Assembly: GCF_030272615.1 (NCBI RefSeq)
Contig: NC_081413.1
Location: 15,884,285 to 15,944,284 of the forward strand
Source: Cryptomeria japonica
Lineage: Eukaryota > Streptophyta > Pinopsida > Cupressales > Cupressaceae
Length of the DNA stretch: 60,000 nt
Reading direction: 5' to 3'
Shown here: piece by piece, positions 36,074 through 47,025 of the stretch
Position numbering within the stretch: the first letter of the stretch is position 1
Layout: the number at the start of each line of letters is the position of its first letter
Made by a program: the position numbers and the translations under genes
Notes under the pieces: model-generated
Seen by the model: the letters and a program-made list of their open reading frames with translations, nothing else
The model's database searches: none
What the model was told of the DNA's origin: nothing

Positions 36074-36918
36074 TTGACATTTTGGTCTCTCCATCAGGAT
36101 TCATATATGGAATATAACATTATACTTTAAGTTATATTCCATATTACTGTTAGGATGTTTGAGAGTGGTTTTGGACCACCAGGAGTTATAATGCAAAATC
36201 TAGTTTTTGGAGGATTCTTCAATTTTCCAGACTTAGTCAAATTTCAGGATCAAGATGACATTCCAGACTTAGCCAAATTTCAGGACATTTGAAGATCAAG
36301 ATGACATTCCAAACTTCATCACTCACCAACTTGACCTAACTCAGACCTTCAAAGAGGATATTCACTCACCAAGCTTCATTGACCTCCTCAAACTCAAACA
36401 AGACACAATTAGCAACAAGAGCAAAACTAGGCCTAAGGGAGACTTTCAAAGAAACCCTAACTTGGAGCATCCACTGACTCGCCTTTAGCTAAAACAGAGC
36501 CTGCCATCTTAGTGATCCCTTTGGCAACACTCAGAATGCAAAGGCTAACAGACAAAACCCTAAAAGACCTAGAAAGCAAACCCCAGAAAGCAAAAGGAGT
36601 AGGGGTCCCCATTTGCAATGGGGCGATGTGTGAATACATCACAACACATGGGCATCACATTTTCAAAACAAACAAGTCGGCCCAAGGTAAAAAAACATTA
36701 TTTATTTTAAACTTCCCCGGTCAACCTAAAACAATATTATTTATTATGAATACGTGCAGGTCAGCCCGAAACAAAATATTTATTATTAATTATAGAATAA
36801 TTATTATCAATAATAAATTATTTAATTATTACTAATATTAATAAATAGTGTTAAAAACACTTTATTCCTTGCTTCGAACAGATTTCAACTGAGATTTATT
36901 TGGGAATATGACATCATC

Positions 36919-37253
36919 TTCTTTATATATTCTCCTTACGCCTCTTCATGAAGAGGAGCGATCTATCCAAGAGGGGCAAGTTCTCCAAGAGGGGCGACTT
37001 CTCAAGAAGGGTCAGCCTCACTTAAAGATCACAATAAATATTCCAACGGGACGACTTGTCCCAAGACATAGGCACCAACAATTTTGGGTGCCAAACACGT
37101 GGGTCAGCCAGCATAAATTAAATAATAATAATTACATTAAATCAAAATATTATTCCATGGGACAGCCATCCATTTAACTATCTTTCGACTTCAATAAAGT
37201 ATTGTGCATTAGTTCTCCTTTGACATCAATGACAATTGACAATATTTCCAACA
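36919..37253 (-). mobile_element. Copia-1 5' LTR, outer part
   Basis: Continues the LTR interrupted at 2,642. In element orientation it begins TGTTGGAAATATTGTC, a common copia LTR start, and marks the outer boundary of the whole nest. The expected TSD copy here is AGTAC (37,254-37,258); its partner lies beyond the left edge of the window. Confidence 0.7.
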
Positions 37254-37339
37254 AGTACATGCTTTAGCTGATTTAGTATGAATAACTGAATTAATTTGTA
37301 TTTACAGGTTTGAAATTCTTCAAGAAATCCCCCATAAAC

Positions 37340-38499
37340 CTATGTTCCACGGCATTTCAGGGACAGGGACAGAAGGGGATAGTTGGACATGTTTCAGGGA
37401 CAGCAGTCCAAGGGGGGGCATTTTGGGGGGGTGGCAGTATATAAATATATATTACACACTTATTTTAAAATATATATAGGGAAACTCATTTTTACAAGTT
37501 TAACTATACATGACATCAAAATTTAAATTTAGATATTCATATAATGTATCAAATTCAACATTAAAATTAAGTCAAAGTACCCGTAAACCATTCAGCTGCT
37601 TTAACCTGCGAGTACCTACAAACCCAGGACATGCAACTGAGTGGAATATACCTGCATTCCAACCAGGGCCAAAGCCTGATGCTGCTACAACCAGTATTTC
37701 CAAGAAAAAATGCCAACTGGAGCTCATGCAGCCCCAACCAGTTGGATCAGCAAAAAGATGAACCAAACTAAGTATCCTATGAAAGGCCTCTGTTCCTAAA
37801 GCTGATTCAGACGGGTTTCTTTTAGTTTTCTGGTCTTATCAAATCCATGTGATCTGCTTCTGATTCAACCAGAGTGTCTAAATACATTTTTCTTTTTACT
37901 ATGATTGGTATTAATAATATTATATCAATATGTATAGACCACATGGATGTTAAGCTGGTCTTTAGCATCTATAAAGGATTATTTGCTGTTGTACATAGTA
38001 ACTTTTCTTAGATGCTGGTAATCTCTGGATGCTCTGCTCTACAATGTCAAATTTCACACATTGAGTTCTGTTAGTCAACTGATTTTGTTCTCCGGGGGTT
38101 GCTGTGATTTCAATACTTCTTTTTATACTTGATTCAATTTAACCTTTTTATCAAAAACTCCTATAACTACAAACCAACCCTGAAATTTGATTTTAGTTTT
38201 TTTCAGACAGTGGTTTGATTTTAGTTTTTTTCAGACAGTGGGAATTGTTTTGTCAAAGGGTACCTAGACATCCCCGAGACAGTCAAGAGGCATCTCAGAC
38301 GTCTCCAGATGTCCCAGGAATGACCAAACATCTTAGTGGCACTCCAAGTTTTAGAATGGCATCTTAGTATGTTCCCATATATTCTTGCAGACCGGGGACA
38401 GCCAGGGGATGTTTAATGACATCCCAAAGTCCTAGAAACCACTATGGGTACAGGGACAGGAGTTTCGGAGGAGGGGGGCCATGTCCCACTGTAACATAG
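37340..38499. mobile_element. Second hAT-like non-autonomous element (~1,160 bp)
   Basis: The ends are CTATGTTCCACGGCATTT and, read from the right, CTATGTTACAGTGGGACA. They resemble the ends of the hAT element at 28,571. Inside, both share runs like AGGGACAGGGACAG and a CAGACGTCTCC motif (38,298 here). The flanks CCATAAAC and CATCAAAC are only partly alike, so the TSD is not clean. No transposase was found. Confidence 0.55.
38186..38241. repeat. 28-bp perfect tandem duplication
   Basis: TTTGATTTTAGTTTTTTTCA... occurs twice back to back (38,186-38,213 and 38,214-38,241), inside the second hAT-like element. Confidence 0.9.
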
Positions 38500-38740
38500 C
38501 ATCAAACCAATCCAGATCAATGTGAAGCATTGTATTCCCTGTCTCCACCAACAGTACCAACATGATGCATCCCCGTCTAATCATAAACCCATCATGGTGA
38601 TTGTGTCTTCTTCCAAAATAATTGGATTTAAGAACAATGACCTTTTATTTTACTGAGCCATTCTATTGCCTGGTATGGATACTGCCTGCCATAAGTTGGT
38701 AAATCTATTTTCACCAATGGTTTATCAATGTAATTATTAC

Positions 38741-39110
38741 CACTCTGGTTTGCCTTGTTCCCTGAATTTATTTAATCTATGTTTACATTGACATTGGAGT
38801 TATCTGCTGAATGCTACTTTATCTTACAGTGGCAGATCAACGCAGGATTTCATGAAATTTAGCATCAAATTGCAGTTATCTGCTGAATGCTACTTTATTT
38901 TACAGTGGAAAATCAACACAGGATTTCATGAAATTTAGCATCAAAATGCAATTTGATCATTAGGTCATGCTACTCTGGTTTGCCTTGTTCCCTGAATTTA
39001 TTTACTCTATGTTTACATTGACATTGGAGTTATCTGCTGAATGCTACTTTATCTTACAGTGGCAAATGAACGCAGGATTTCATGAAATTTAGCATCAAAT
39101 GCAATTTGAT
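38741..39110. repeat. Nested local duplications (~230-bp unit with inner 74-bp repeat)
   Basis: The block from ACTCTGGTTTGCCTTG through GGATTTCATGAAATTTAG occurs at 38,741-38,873 and again at 38,971-39,103. The part from TTATCTGCTGAATGCTAC onward has a third copy at 38,874-38,947. Copies differ by few bases, so the events are fairly recent. Confidence 0.85.
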
Positions 39111-40990
39111 GCTTAGATGATGCCAATTTAGCGTGTTACAATTATATTGTTTAAAACCTCCTCCAATTATTAAATCTTGACATCATTACTGTCCTTGTGT
39201 GTGGAACTCAGTGTAGATACTTGACATGGTCTGCTAGAGTTCTCTGACTGACATTTTCTTTACCCCTTGATTACCTTGTTCCATTTGGTTTCTGCTTTAG
39301 TTCATTGTCTCTGGAATTTGCTTCTGGGATCTCATGCAGCTATTGCTCCCCCATTCAAAATGATTTATTTTTAAAGAGTAATATATATATATATATTTTA
39401 AGTTATGATAAAATATTATTATTTTTGTAAATATTAGATTTTGTTTTCCTTTTCCTTAAATTTCCCTTCTGCCAAAGGAGCATGATCCCCGTGCCCTTAA
39501 CATCTCTTACCAGCAGTCTACACATTTAAACATAATAACAGAATCTTATGTACCATATAGGCTGTACTAAAGTTCCAATTCCATTTTTTGTGTTGGTTTC
39601 CTTTCCTGCCTATGAACTGCAGATGCCTTTGCATTTCATTCTTAAATATTTGAGAAAAGAAACAAAAAATCTGGAGAGCTAATTCAGATTACAGTCTAGT
39701 CAATGGGTGGACAACAGAAGTATTAGCTAGTTATTTCAGCAAAGACAGACAGCATCTCAACGATTTCAGATTTTTCCAAATTTACCAAGAAATTCTCTGT
39801 ATTAAAACAAATTTCCATGTCAATGAAAACATCACTGCTGTCACTTGTAAAAAGAGAAAACTAATTACATCTATATTCCTTTTCTGTCACGTAATGTATA
39901 CTTGCTGCCTAAATTTTGGGATCTTCACTTAAAGAAATCATTCCTTAATCACAAAAAATTTTGCACAAGAACCCTCGCCATAATGGGCAACAATGACCCA
40001 GACCCAGAACATACTTATCAGTTGCATTTCAACTCTAACAGTCATTGGCTACTTCGCCTTCCCCTTGCACTTAAATGACAATTGCCACCTGCATAAACGT
40101 TGGATAACCAAAAGCGGGTGCTTAACTACAACCCCAACCCCAGTCTATATTGATCACTACCCTCATAATATTATATAGTTATATTTGGAAAATCAATTCT
40201 CCTTTCTCAAACTTTATGTGTATGATATGATCATTTAGTTTTCCTGATTCGAACATTCATCAATGGGTCAAATTGCATTAAGTTTTTGATATGGATGTTA
40301 GGATGTTTTAGCGTTACAATAATCAGATTAATAAGCTGTTTACTGAATGTCAAATGCAATGAGCTCAAGAAATAAAGGTGGATGGATTTTGAAAGTGAAG
40401 CCACTTTTTTCTTCTCTCGCCATATGCTATATGCCCTGATGATGGATCATAGAGTTTGATCTGAAATGTTGGCAACAAAAATATACACAGTCTAATCCAA
40501 AAGTTAGTATATTGATCATTATAAATTGTGGAAATTTCATGAATTTGAGTGAAGCCACAGGTTCAAACCCCAGGAGAGATGATTGAATATTGAAATTCTG
40601 CAAAACTCAACATCAAAAATGGAGGTGTGGCATATCCAACAGATAAAACTAGGTATAAGCCTTGCAATGAATGAGGCAAGATGCTAATCCTAATTAAATT
40701 GGACAGTAGATACACTCCTTTTTGTCAACTTAGCCGAAAGTTGTCCAAAAACTAGTTTACGGAAGGGGAGCATTTACCAATAAAAAATGAACAGCATATT
40801 GAGTATCCCAACCTCATTCCTCTTGTAAAAACATGCTTAGTTCATGCTAAGAAAAAAATTGACATGAATATGCCCTTTTTATTGAATGGACAAGGGATGT
40901 CTGTGATGAAGTCTGTGATGAAGAGTATATAAAAAATAATTGAAAAACCAAAATATAAGAGAGATTATTAAGATTTTGGGGCATACTTAC
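39111..40990. other. No gene recognised
   Basis: AT-rich single-copy-looking DNA with a short (TA)n run near 39,388. I searched the minus strand for the next exon of the 41,718-40,991 gene without a convincing candidate. Confidence 0.4.
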
Positions 40991-41718
40991 AAAATTGAGC
41001 ACCTTGCAGCAGCTGACGAGAAGAGGAAGCTAAAGAAACCCCAGGCCTAGCCCTCATCAACGAGGCTACTGAGCGGCAATACTTGATTTCACCATTAAAA
41101 CCAGCTGAGAATATATGCAAAATAATTATAATTATAACCTTTTTAGTATATACACAAAAAAACTAGAACATGCTACCTAATAACTAAAACCTACTAGTTA
41201 TAAATACAAAATAATTAAAATCTACAGGGTAAATACAAAAAATAACTAAAACTTGTTGGGTATATATACAAGATAACTAAAGCATGCTCAGTATATATCA
41301 CAGAATAATTAAAAGCATGCTAGGCACATAACAAAATATAAAATCATGCTGACCATATACACATAATATTTAAAACCTGCAGCGTATATACAGAAAACGG
41401 TTGAAACCTATTAAATAAATACACAATAAATAATGCATGTTAAAAATAGTCAAATTGTATTAAATGCATACAAAACTATTCCAACCTGCTTGTTATTGCT
41501 TGTTAGTTTTATACACAAAATAGTCAGATCCTACTGGGTATATAAAAATAATAATAAATACTTACTGGATATTTTAAAAACAACAATTCAAATGCTTTTT
41601 TGTTTTTTTTCAATCAGAATAGAACACGGTGAATTGAAATTACAACTGTGAAACAATAAATACCTCGGCATAGAGGAGGGCTTAACCCTCTGAGGGTTTG
41701 AGCCATTTGTGTCACCAT
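40991..41718 (-). CDS. Possible host gene: first two exons, N-terminal targeting-like peptide
   Basis: Exon 1 is 41,718-41,664 (MVTQMAQTLRGLSPPLCR plus one base), ending in donor G|GTATTT. Exon 2 is 41,104-40,991, starting after TTCTCAG and ending before GTAAGT. Joined in phase they stay open for about 56 codons, and exon 2 reads GFNGEIKYCRSVASLMRARP and on to QLLQGAQF. The peptide is rich in Arg, Ser, Ala and Leu with almost no acidic residues, as in mitochondrial or plastid transit peptides. A TATA-like ATATAAAAAA lies near 41,760, 40 bases upstream. The 559-base intron contains a minisatellite. I could not find exon 3 and do not recognise the protein. It might be a truncated gene. Confidence 0.4.
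41130..41580. repeat. Degenerate minisatellite, ~35-40 bp unit
   Basis: About twelve diverged copies of a unit like TATATACACAAAATAACTAA followed by AACCTGCT, covering most of the intron of the putative gene. Copies vary in length and sequence, so the array is old. Confidence 0.7.
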
Positions 41719-43760
41719 TACTGTTCCTAATTTGAATGGAAAGTGGCAGAAGCGTCGTTTTTTATATGTTGAAGGTTGAAATGCTTGTGCAGCCTTTCAA
41801 ATGTTATCGTTATCATCCCAATCTCATCCTAAAAAATTATCATCCTGATTTAAACAGATTAATTGGGATTTCGCTTAAATTGCCTCCTTAATTCGCCAGA
41901 CGAGGAATTTAATAAAATTGTTTTTGAGAAATGGATTCGCTTTACAGAATAGAAACAGGCCATGGAAAGCACGTTGTAATTGTCAAACGACAAGTCACTC
42001 TTCTTAAATTTAATGTGAATAGTAGATCAGTATTTCAAAATCTTAAAATTGTAAGAGCTGTTCTTTTATAGATTTTTTTTTCATCTGCTGAACGTTAAAA
42101 AAATTGGTTTTTTTCAATTCCTCCCAACATATTATTCATGCATGGTTGGATGTCGTATGTCTTCTTTTTTTTATCAATAGAATTTTTAGTATTTTTGTCA
42201 TCTATTATTTTTAATTATATTTTTTATTAGTTAATAAATTATTTTTCTTATTATTATTATTAGCATATATATCTTAAAATTAGTTAATATAACATATATA
42301 AAAAAAATATTTGAGCGTCTATTTTTTAATTTAAATTATGTTATTTAACTCATAAAATATATTATATTCTTGCAAGCAAGATTGTTTCTTTATATTCAAA
42401 CTCAACATTTTTACAATGTCTTCAACTTGCAAAAAGCTACAGACAAGCTCAGCTCTAAACTAGCCTCAACAAAATGAAAATTTAACTATGAAACTATCAA
42501 ACTACACGAGACTAGCGGAAAAAAAAAACCTACAACAACACATCCCAAACAAGCTCCTCACACTTGGTCATAGACACTTCTTCCTCAGGGTTCTTCCTTT
42601 CAGCACCATTAACTTCTTCTCTTCAATCTTGATTATGCAAAGTAGAATGTTCCTCTCAAAATCACTATGTCATTTTTTTATCTGAGCATTGAATCTTTGT
42701 TTTCCCTCCTCAACCTAGGTGTTAAAAACCTATAGACCACACCTCTTGTAAGTAGTAGGCAGGCATTCGTAGCTCCTCCCAAAAATTGCAAATCTAAACA
42801 CCACTCCACTCCTACAACTTCTAGGTGTGTAGGACTCAATATCACCCAAAATATAGGGAATTTAAGTAATTCAAAATCAAGCACAGGGCTCTACTATGGT
42901 TTTTGTCCTTTGTCTACATAACTTGCCTTTGCACTATGATTTTTTATCATGTCATACCATATTTATTATGGAATTATTAAGCCTCTCTTTAAATGACCTT
43001 GTAATAGTTTATGCTAGTGTTGATAGTTTGGCGACAATGAAAAATGGCTCCTCTGAGCAAGCTTCCCCAAAGAAAAAAAATCAAAGGTTTTTCACAAGGT
43101 ATGCATTCTAAAACTCTCATGAATGTGATTTTACCCACCCCGAATTTTGATTATGCATATCAATGGCTAGAACAGCATGCTCTTATTGGTTAATTTGCTA
43201 GGAAGTTATGGAATTGGGTTGCCAAAACCAAGCCCCCTCATGGGGTTCTCCTTGATGGTGTTCAAAATCTCACCAAGGGGTTTTTAATTTTTCTTTTTGT
43301 TGAAGTTAGTCATGTCCAAACAAATTTTCAAAGTATTCCTTGGTATGTTTGATTATCTCTTTTAGTTTTTCAACCTTGGACTCAAGTCTTTTTTGTCTCA
43401 AATGATAAGAAATAGGGACTATGTATCCCTATTTCTTAAGATTGATCTCTATTTGTTCTTTTTACAGCCATAATAATTATATGGAGTGAGTGGAGTTATG
43501 ATGGTTAGATCAAGGATTTTTATTTTAAAAATATAGAAATTTGAAAGAGAAACAACAATAGAACCCTTACAATGTCAGAAAAATACTCGTTGTTTTAAAA
43601 AAAATGACCTTGCTTGCACTTTTTCTAAAAAATATAATTAAAGGGAAACTTGAGATGTGATGAAAATAATAGGTACCTAGTTAATATTATAGAAAAATAG
43701 GTCTGTAATATGTGTAGAGAGCTAAACCAACTTCTAGCACTATAAAAATAAAGGATTTCT
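41719..43760. other. No gene recognised
   Basis: The region just upstream of the putative gene, then very AT-rich DNA (especially 42,160-42,400) and scattered short open frames without recognisable content. Confidence 0.4.
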
Positions 43761-44400
43761 CATTGGAGTAAACTTCGTGGTTAAGCGCACTTGAGTTGGA
43801 GTAGTATTGGGATGGGTGACCTCTCGGGAAGGCCGAATGCTTCACCTCTATGAGCATCTCCTATGATGAGTGGTAATTGGACCATTCATTCTCATGAGAG
43901 ATGGGTTCCTGTCAACCATTGCTCATGAAACATGGGTCAATGAGTATGGCTCGAAAGCTTCACAACTAAATCCTAATAGCAATATCATAATTTGACTTGA
44001 TGTGGAAAACATCTCCTACTTATCAATTGATGAGCTGAAGGGGCTCTATATAATGAATGGTTCATAAGGCATGACACTTGTTGAAGGTTTTGCAAATGGG
44101 GTTGCAAACTAAGTGGTTCTAACCTTGGAGGAAACTTCATCGTTAAGCATGCTTGAGTTGGAGCGGTACTGGGATGGGTGACCTCCGAGGAAGGCCCAAT
44201 GCTTCACCTTTGTGAGCATCACCTAGATGCAATGAGTGCTAAGTGGACCATTCATTCTCATGAGAGATGGGTTCTTGTGAACCACTACTCATGAATACAT
44301 GGGTCAATGAGTTTGGCTCGAAAGCTACATAATTGAATCCTGATAGAAATATCATAATTTGACTTTCTGTAGAAAACATCTCCTACTTGTTAATTAAGGA
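43761..44400 (+). repeat. Tandem pair of 5S-rRNA-derived units (Cassandra-like)
   Basis: Two related units 362 bases apart each start with 75-80 bases resembling the 3' two thirds of plant 5S rRNA: 43,771-43,849 and 44,133-44,210. Box A (GTTAAGCGCACTTGAG) and box C (GTAGTATTGGGATGGGTGACC) of the internal Pol III promoter are recognisable. About 190 further bases are shared after each (TGGACCATTCATTCTCATGAG..., CATGGGTCAATGAG). Known: Cassandra TRIM retrotransposons carry 5S sequence in their LTRs. The pair could be the two LTRs of such an element, although I see no clear tRNA-Met primer site between them. These are not functional 5S genes, because the 5' third is missing. Confidence 0.75.
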
Positions 44401-46739
44401 AGGTGTTTAGGATATCATCCTCTTTCTCTATGATATCCTTATAAGAGAGGAACATTTTAGGAGAAAGGTCAACATCATTCATCAAAATATCATTTTTAGG
44501 AGAGGGAGTTTCAAAAGAAGTGTTAGTAATGACCTCTTCTTGTACTAAAGTCTCTTAAGGGGTAAGAGGATCCTAGGGAGGGGGGAAATCATAGCTATGA
44601 ATGAAAGAAAAACATGAGCTATCATCATATGCACAAAAGGAAACATTGGAGATCTTGAATTAAATTTGAAATTGAATTAGCAAAGAAAGATAACAACACC
44701 ATTTATCAAATCTACTTATAATATACAATAATCAAAGCAACGTTCCCTCAATGTATGCAATGAAACTATGAAAAATCAGATCTGAAAAACACCAAATCAA
44801 ATTATGCAAAATGTAAGAAGCTTCAGGTTCACCAAAATGTAAGGTGGTGAAATTAGGGTTTCACCAATTAGGATAGTAAAACACCAATTTCAAAATATCA
44901 ACTTTACATTTAAAAGGGGATGTAAACCCAATAGATCTAGCCACAATTCAATTAGAGAAGAGGGTTGAGATGATAATTAGATTTACCTATTTACTATTTC
45001 CCCTTTTAAAGAGTTGAAATTGTATTTGAAGTTGTACAAATTCTAGGGCAAATAATGAGAAATTGAACCAAAATAATAATAATAAAATATTTTAGACTGC
45101 ACATTGAGCCACAAACAGAGATCTAAGAATAGAAAGTGGATCAAAACCTGTAACTAAAAAATTTGGGTCGAATTGTCGGGACCGGGAGGGTAGGGAAACC
45201 TGGTCCTATAACTTATGGGTAGGCTATTGGGTTGTTTTTTCAGATCGGGAAGATGCATAGGATCCACTATCAGAAGATTAGGCTGAATTCTTGGGACCAA
45301 GGAGGTGGGAGCTACCTAGTCCTTCGCTTTTCATGCCTACAAAAGTTGAACCTATTTGTCATTGTCTATTCTATCATAATCTTCTATCACAATGCTTGAA
45401 TCAATTTCATGCACATAGAAAGAGAGAAAAGGGTTGTAAATAGGGGTTGGCCTTGGGTCAAACCTCGATTCAAAAATTAATGCTGAATTGAATTGAATTA
45501 GGAAATGTGAATATTGAAGAAAATTTTGCAAGATATACCTCAAATCTACAATGGTTGATAAAAGAGTGATGATGCAATGATCACGAGTTTTGAATGTAAT
45601 AACATGACAAACACATGAGCATGAATGACCTAATCAAACACACATGCTTGCATGAAGATTGATGTGACTTTGCATCATGATGCTTAAAGGATGTGCTGGG
45701 ATGAAATGCTACCTTGAATTCTTGAGAATGTTTGATGGATGCACGAATAATTTGGTAGGAATGTGATATAGTGTGGATGTCAAAACAAATCGATAGGATG
45801 TCCTTCTATATGGTTCCCTAGGTAAATTACCAATTAGGTCGACCTTCAATAGTCAAGTGGAGCCACGAGGACAAAAATCTATCAGGGAGGGGAAATGTTT
45901 GCCCATATTTGAAATGGGTCTTGTTTAAGGAGGACTACGGTAGTGGGGGCACCTTGGTCCAAACAGGAGTGCCCCAATGCCTAAGTTGTTCTCCAAAAAT
46001 AGTACAAACACACCAACAAATAAGGAGACATAGCCTCGGGATGGGGTCCCCTCGGTTGTGCAATCATGTGGCATTTGATTTCAAGTAAAAGGGGTCCAAA
46101 ACAAGCCTAAGGGGAAAGAAGATAGGACACAATCAAGTAGGAGCACAAATATGAGATGTGAATTGTACAAGGTTACAATTTACGATGCTATAAGCTTATC
46201 CATGGACAACAATAATGCAAACACGAGCAAGATTTTTGGCTCTGTAATTTCAGGAAGAATAGCTAACAAAAACCAAGACATTGACTCATGAAAACTTGAA
46301 CTATTGATTGAAACAAGTAAGCAAAAGAAAAATTGAATTAGAAGAAAATAAATCATCAAATTGGTTGAATTATCAGCTTCAGAGAAATTCACTAAACGGG
46401 AAAACTGGAATATCACATAAGCTTAAGGCTAAGAAAATTGGGAGAGAGCTTAAATGACATTAACTTGGAGTTGCATATAAGAGAAATATCATTTGGAAGC
46501 TTTGTCAAGAGGTGTGGAACTAGTGAAACAAAGATTGCTAACCAAGATATAAAATGGAAGGTGCAACAAGGATTATAAAATGTGTAGAGAAAAGATCAAG
46601 TGTCAAATATTTGATAAAGAACAAATAAAACAAATAGTTATTTAGATATTGTCGGGGTCAAAATATCGAAATGTTAAGATATTTTAAATACCTATAAGAT
46701 TAAAATATTTGGTGAAGGAATTTAGAGGGGAAGAGCGCT
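44401..46739. other. No gene recognised
   Basis: AT-rich DNA without a convincing long frame. It has phrases such as GGGACCGGGAGGGTAGGG (near 45,178) and GTGGAGCCACGAGGAC (near 45,857) that resemble retroelement untranslated regions, but I cannot assign them. Confidence 0.4.
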
Positions 46740-47025
46740 TTGCAACTGGTACGATTCCAGGAAGGTCGACTACTCACCTTCCTTGGTATTCAAACCTTGC
46801 TTGATGGCGCTCGTGTGTTATCCTTGGTGTCCTATGTCCTCTTTTTTGTGGATTTATTTCTTGCTCGTTTCTTTTCCTTGGTGTTTGATTGTTTTTTGGT
46901 GGTTTCTTTGCTCGTTTTTCTTTTCCTTCCTTCTTCTTGCCTTTGTGATTTTTCATGAATTTTGTCAGGTGCTCTTGGGCTTAGGCAGTCGTGACCCATC
47001 TCTGAAGCCGCTCGTGTGAAGGTGA

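Larger units (their letters stand above)
31752..36646 (-). mobile_element. Element B: short member of the A/C family without the large gene (4,895 bp)
   Basis: Flanked by CATGG at 31,747-31,751 and 36,647-36,651, inserted in the Gypsy-1 LTR beside its TATA box. The ends TGTTGATGTGTCTTTTG and ATACATCACAACA match A and C, as do the first kilobase and the subterminal hairpin CCCCATTTGCAATGGGG. It carries the telobox palindrome, a TATA box and its own version of the hairpin array (17 copies). In place of the ~1,073-codon gene it has an unrelated short reading frame. Same orientation as A. Confidence 0.88.
2643..36913 (-). mobile_element. Gypsy-1: chromovirus-type Ty3/gypsy retrotransposon, nested host
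   Basis: Full-length minus-strand element with both LTRs, flanked by TCATC on each side (2,638-2,642 and 36,914-36,918). Its 3' LTR is 2,643-3,643 and its 5' LTR starts at 28,555. Internal order on the minus strand is PBS, gag with zinc knuckle, protease, RT, RNase H, integrase and chromodomain-like tail, then a polypurine tract. It is split by Copia-2 (4,348-25,041), a hAT element, element B, and a stretch of about 1.7 kb of unknown sequence in the 5' LTR. Its own sequence is only a minority of the 34 kb span. All coding parts are broken. Confidence 0.85.
28555..36913 (-). repeat. Gypsy-1 5' LTR, split by a hAT element, unknown DNA and element B
   Basis: LTR pieces are 28,555-28,570, 29,325-29,613, 31,333-31,751 and 36,652-36,913, matching the 3' LTR (2,643-3,643) in order. 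Gaps are filled by the hAT element, a stretch of about 1.7 kb not present in the 3' LTR, and element B. In element orientation the start is TGTCATATTCCC. Confidence 0.85.

Noticed and set aside
37510-37770. Open frames on both strands (plus 83 aa, minus 64 aa) inside the second hAT-like element
   Set aside because: Three frames are open over the same stretch with no family motif. It may be captured sequence, but I cannot choose a frame.
39385-39405. TA-rich microsatellite as a regulatory site
   Set aside because: Simple (TA)n repeat in AT-rich DNA with no context to support a function.
39600-40120. Candidates for exon 3 of the minus-strand gene (after GCAG near 40,090 and near 39,622)
   Set aside because: Both stay open for only 15-20 codons and have no supporting donor or recognisable content.
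40545-40575. tRNA B-box-like GGTTCAAACCCC, possibly a tRNA gene or SINE
   Set aside because: There is no matching A box at the right distance, no cloverleaf and no poly(A)/T tail or TSD.
43771-44210. Functional 5S rRNA genes
   Set aside because: The 5' third of 5S rRNA is absent and many paired positions have changed; only the promoter-bearing part is kept.
45352-46416. Minus-strand frames of 63 and 78 aa
   Set aside because: Low-complexity, AT-driven composition, no motif, no splice or promoter context.
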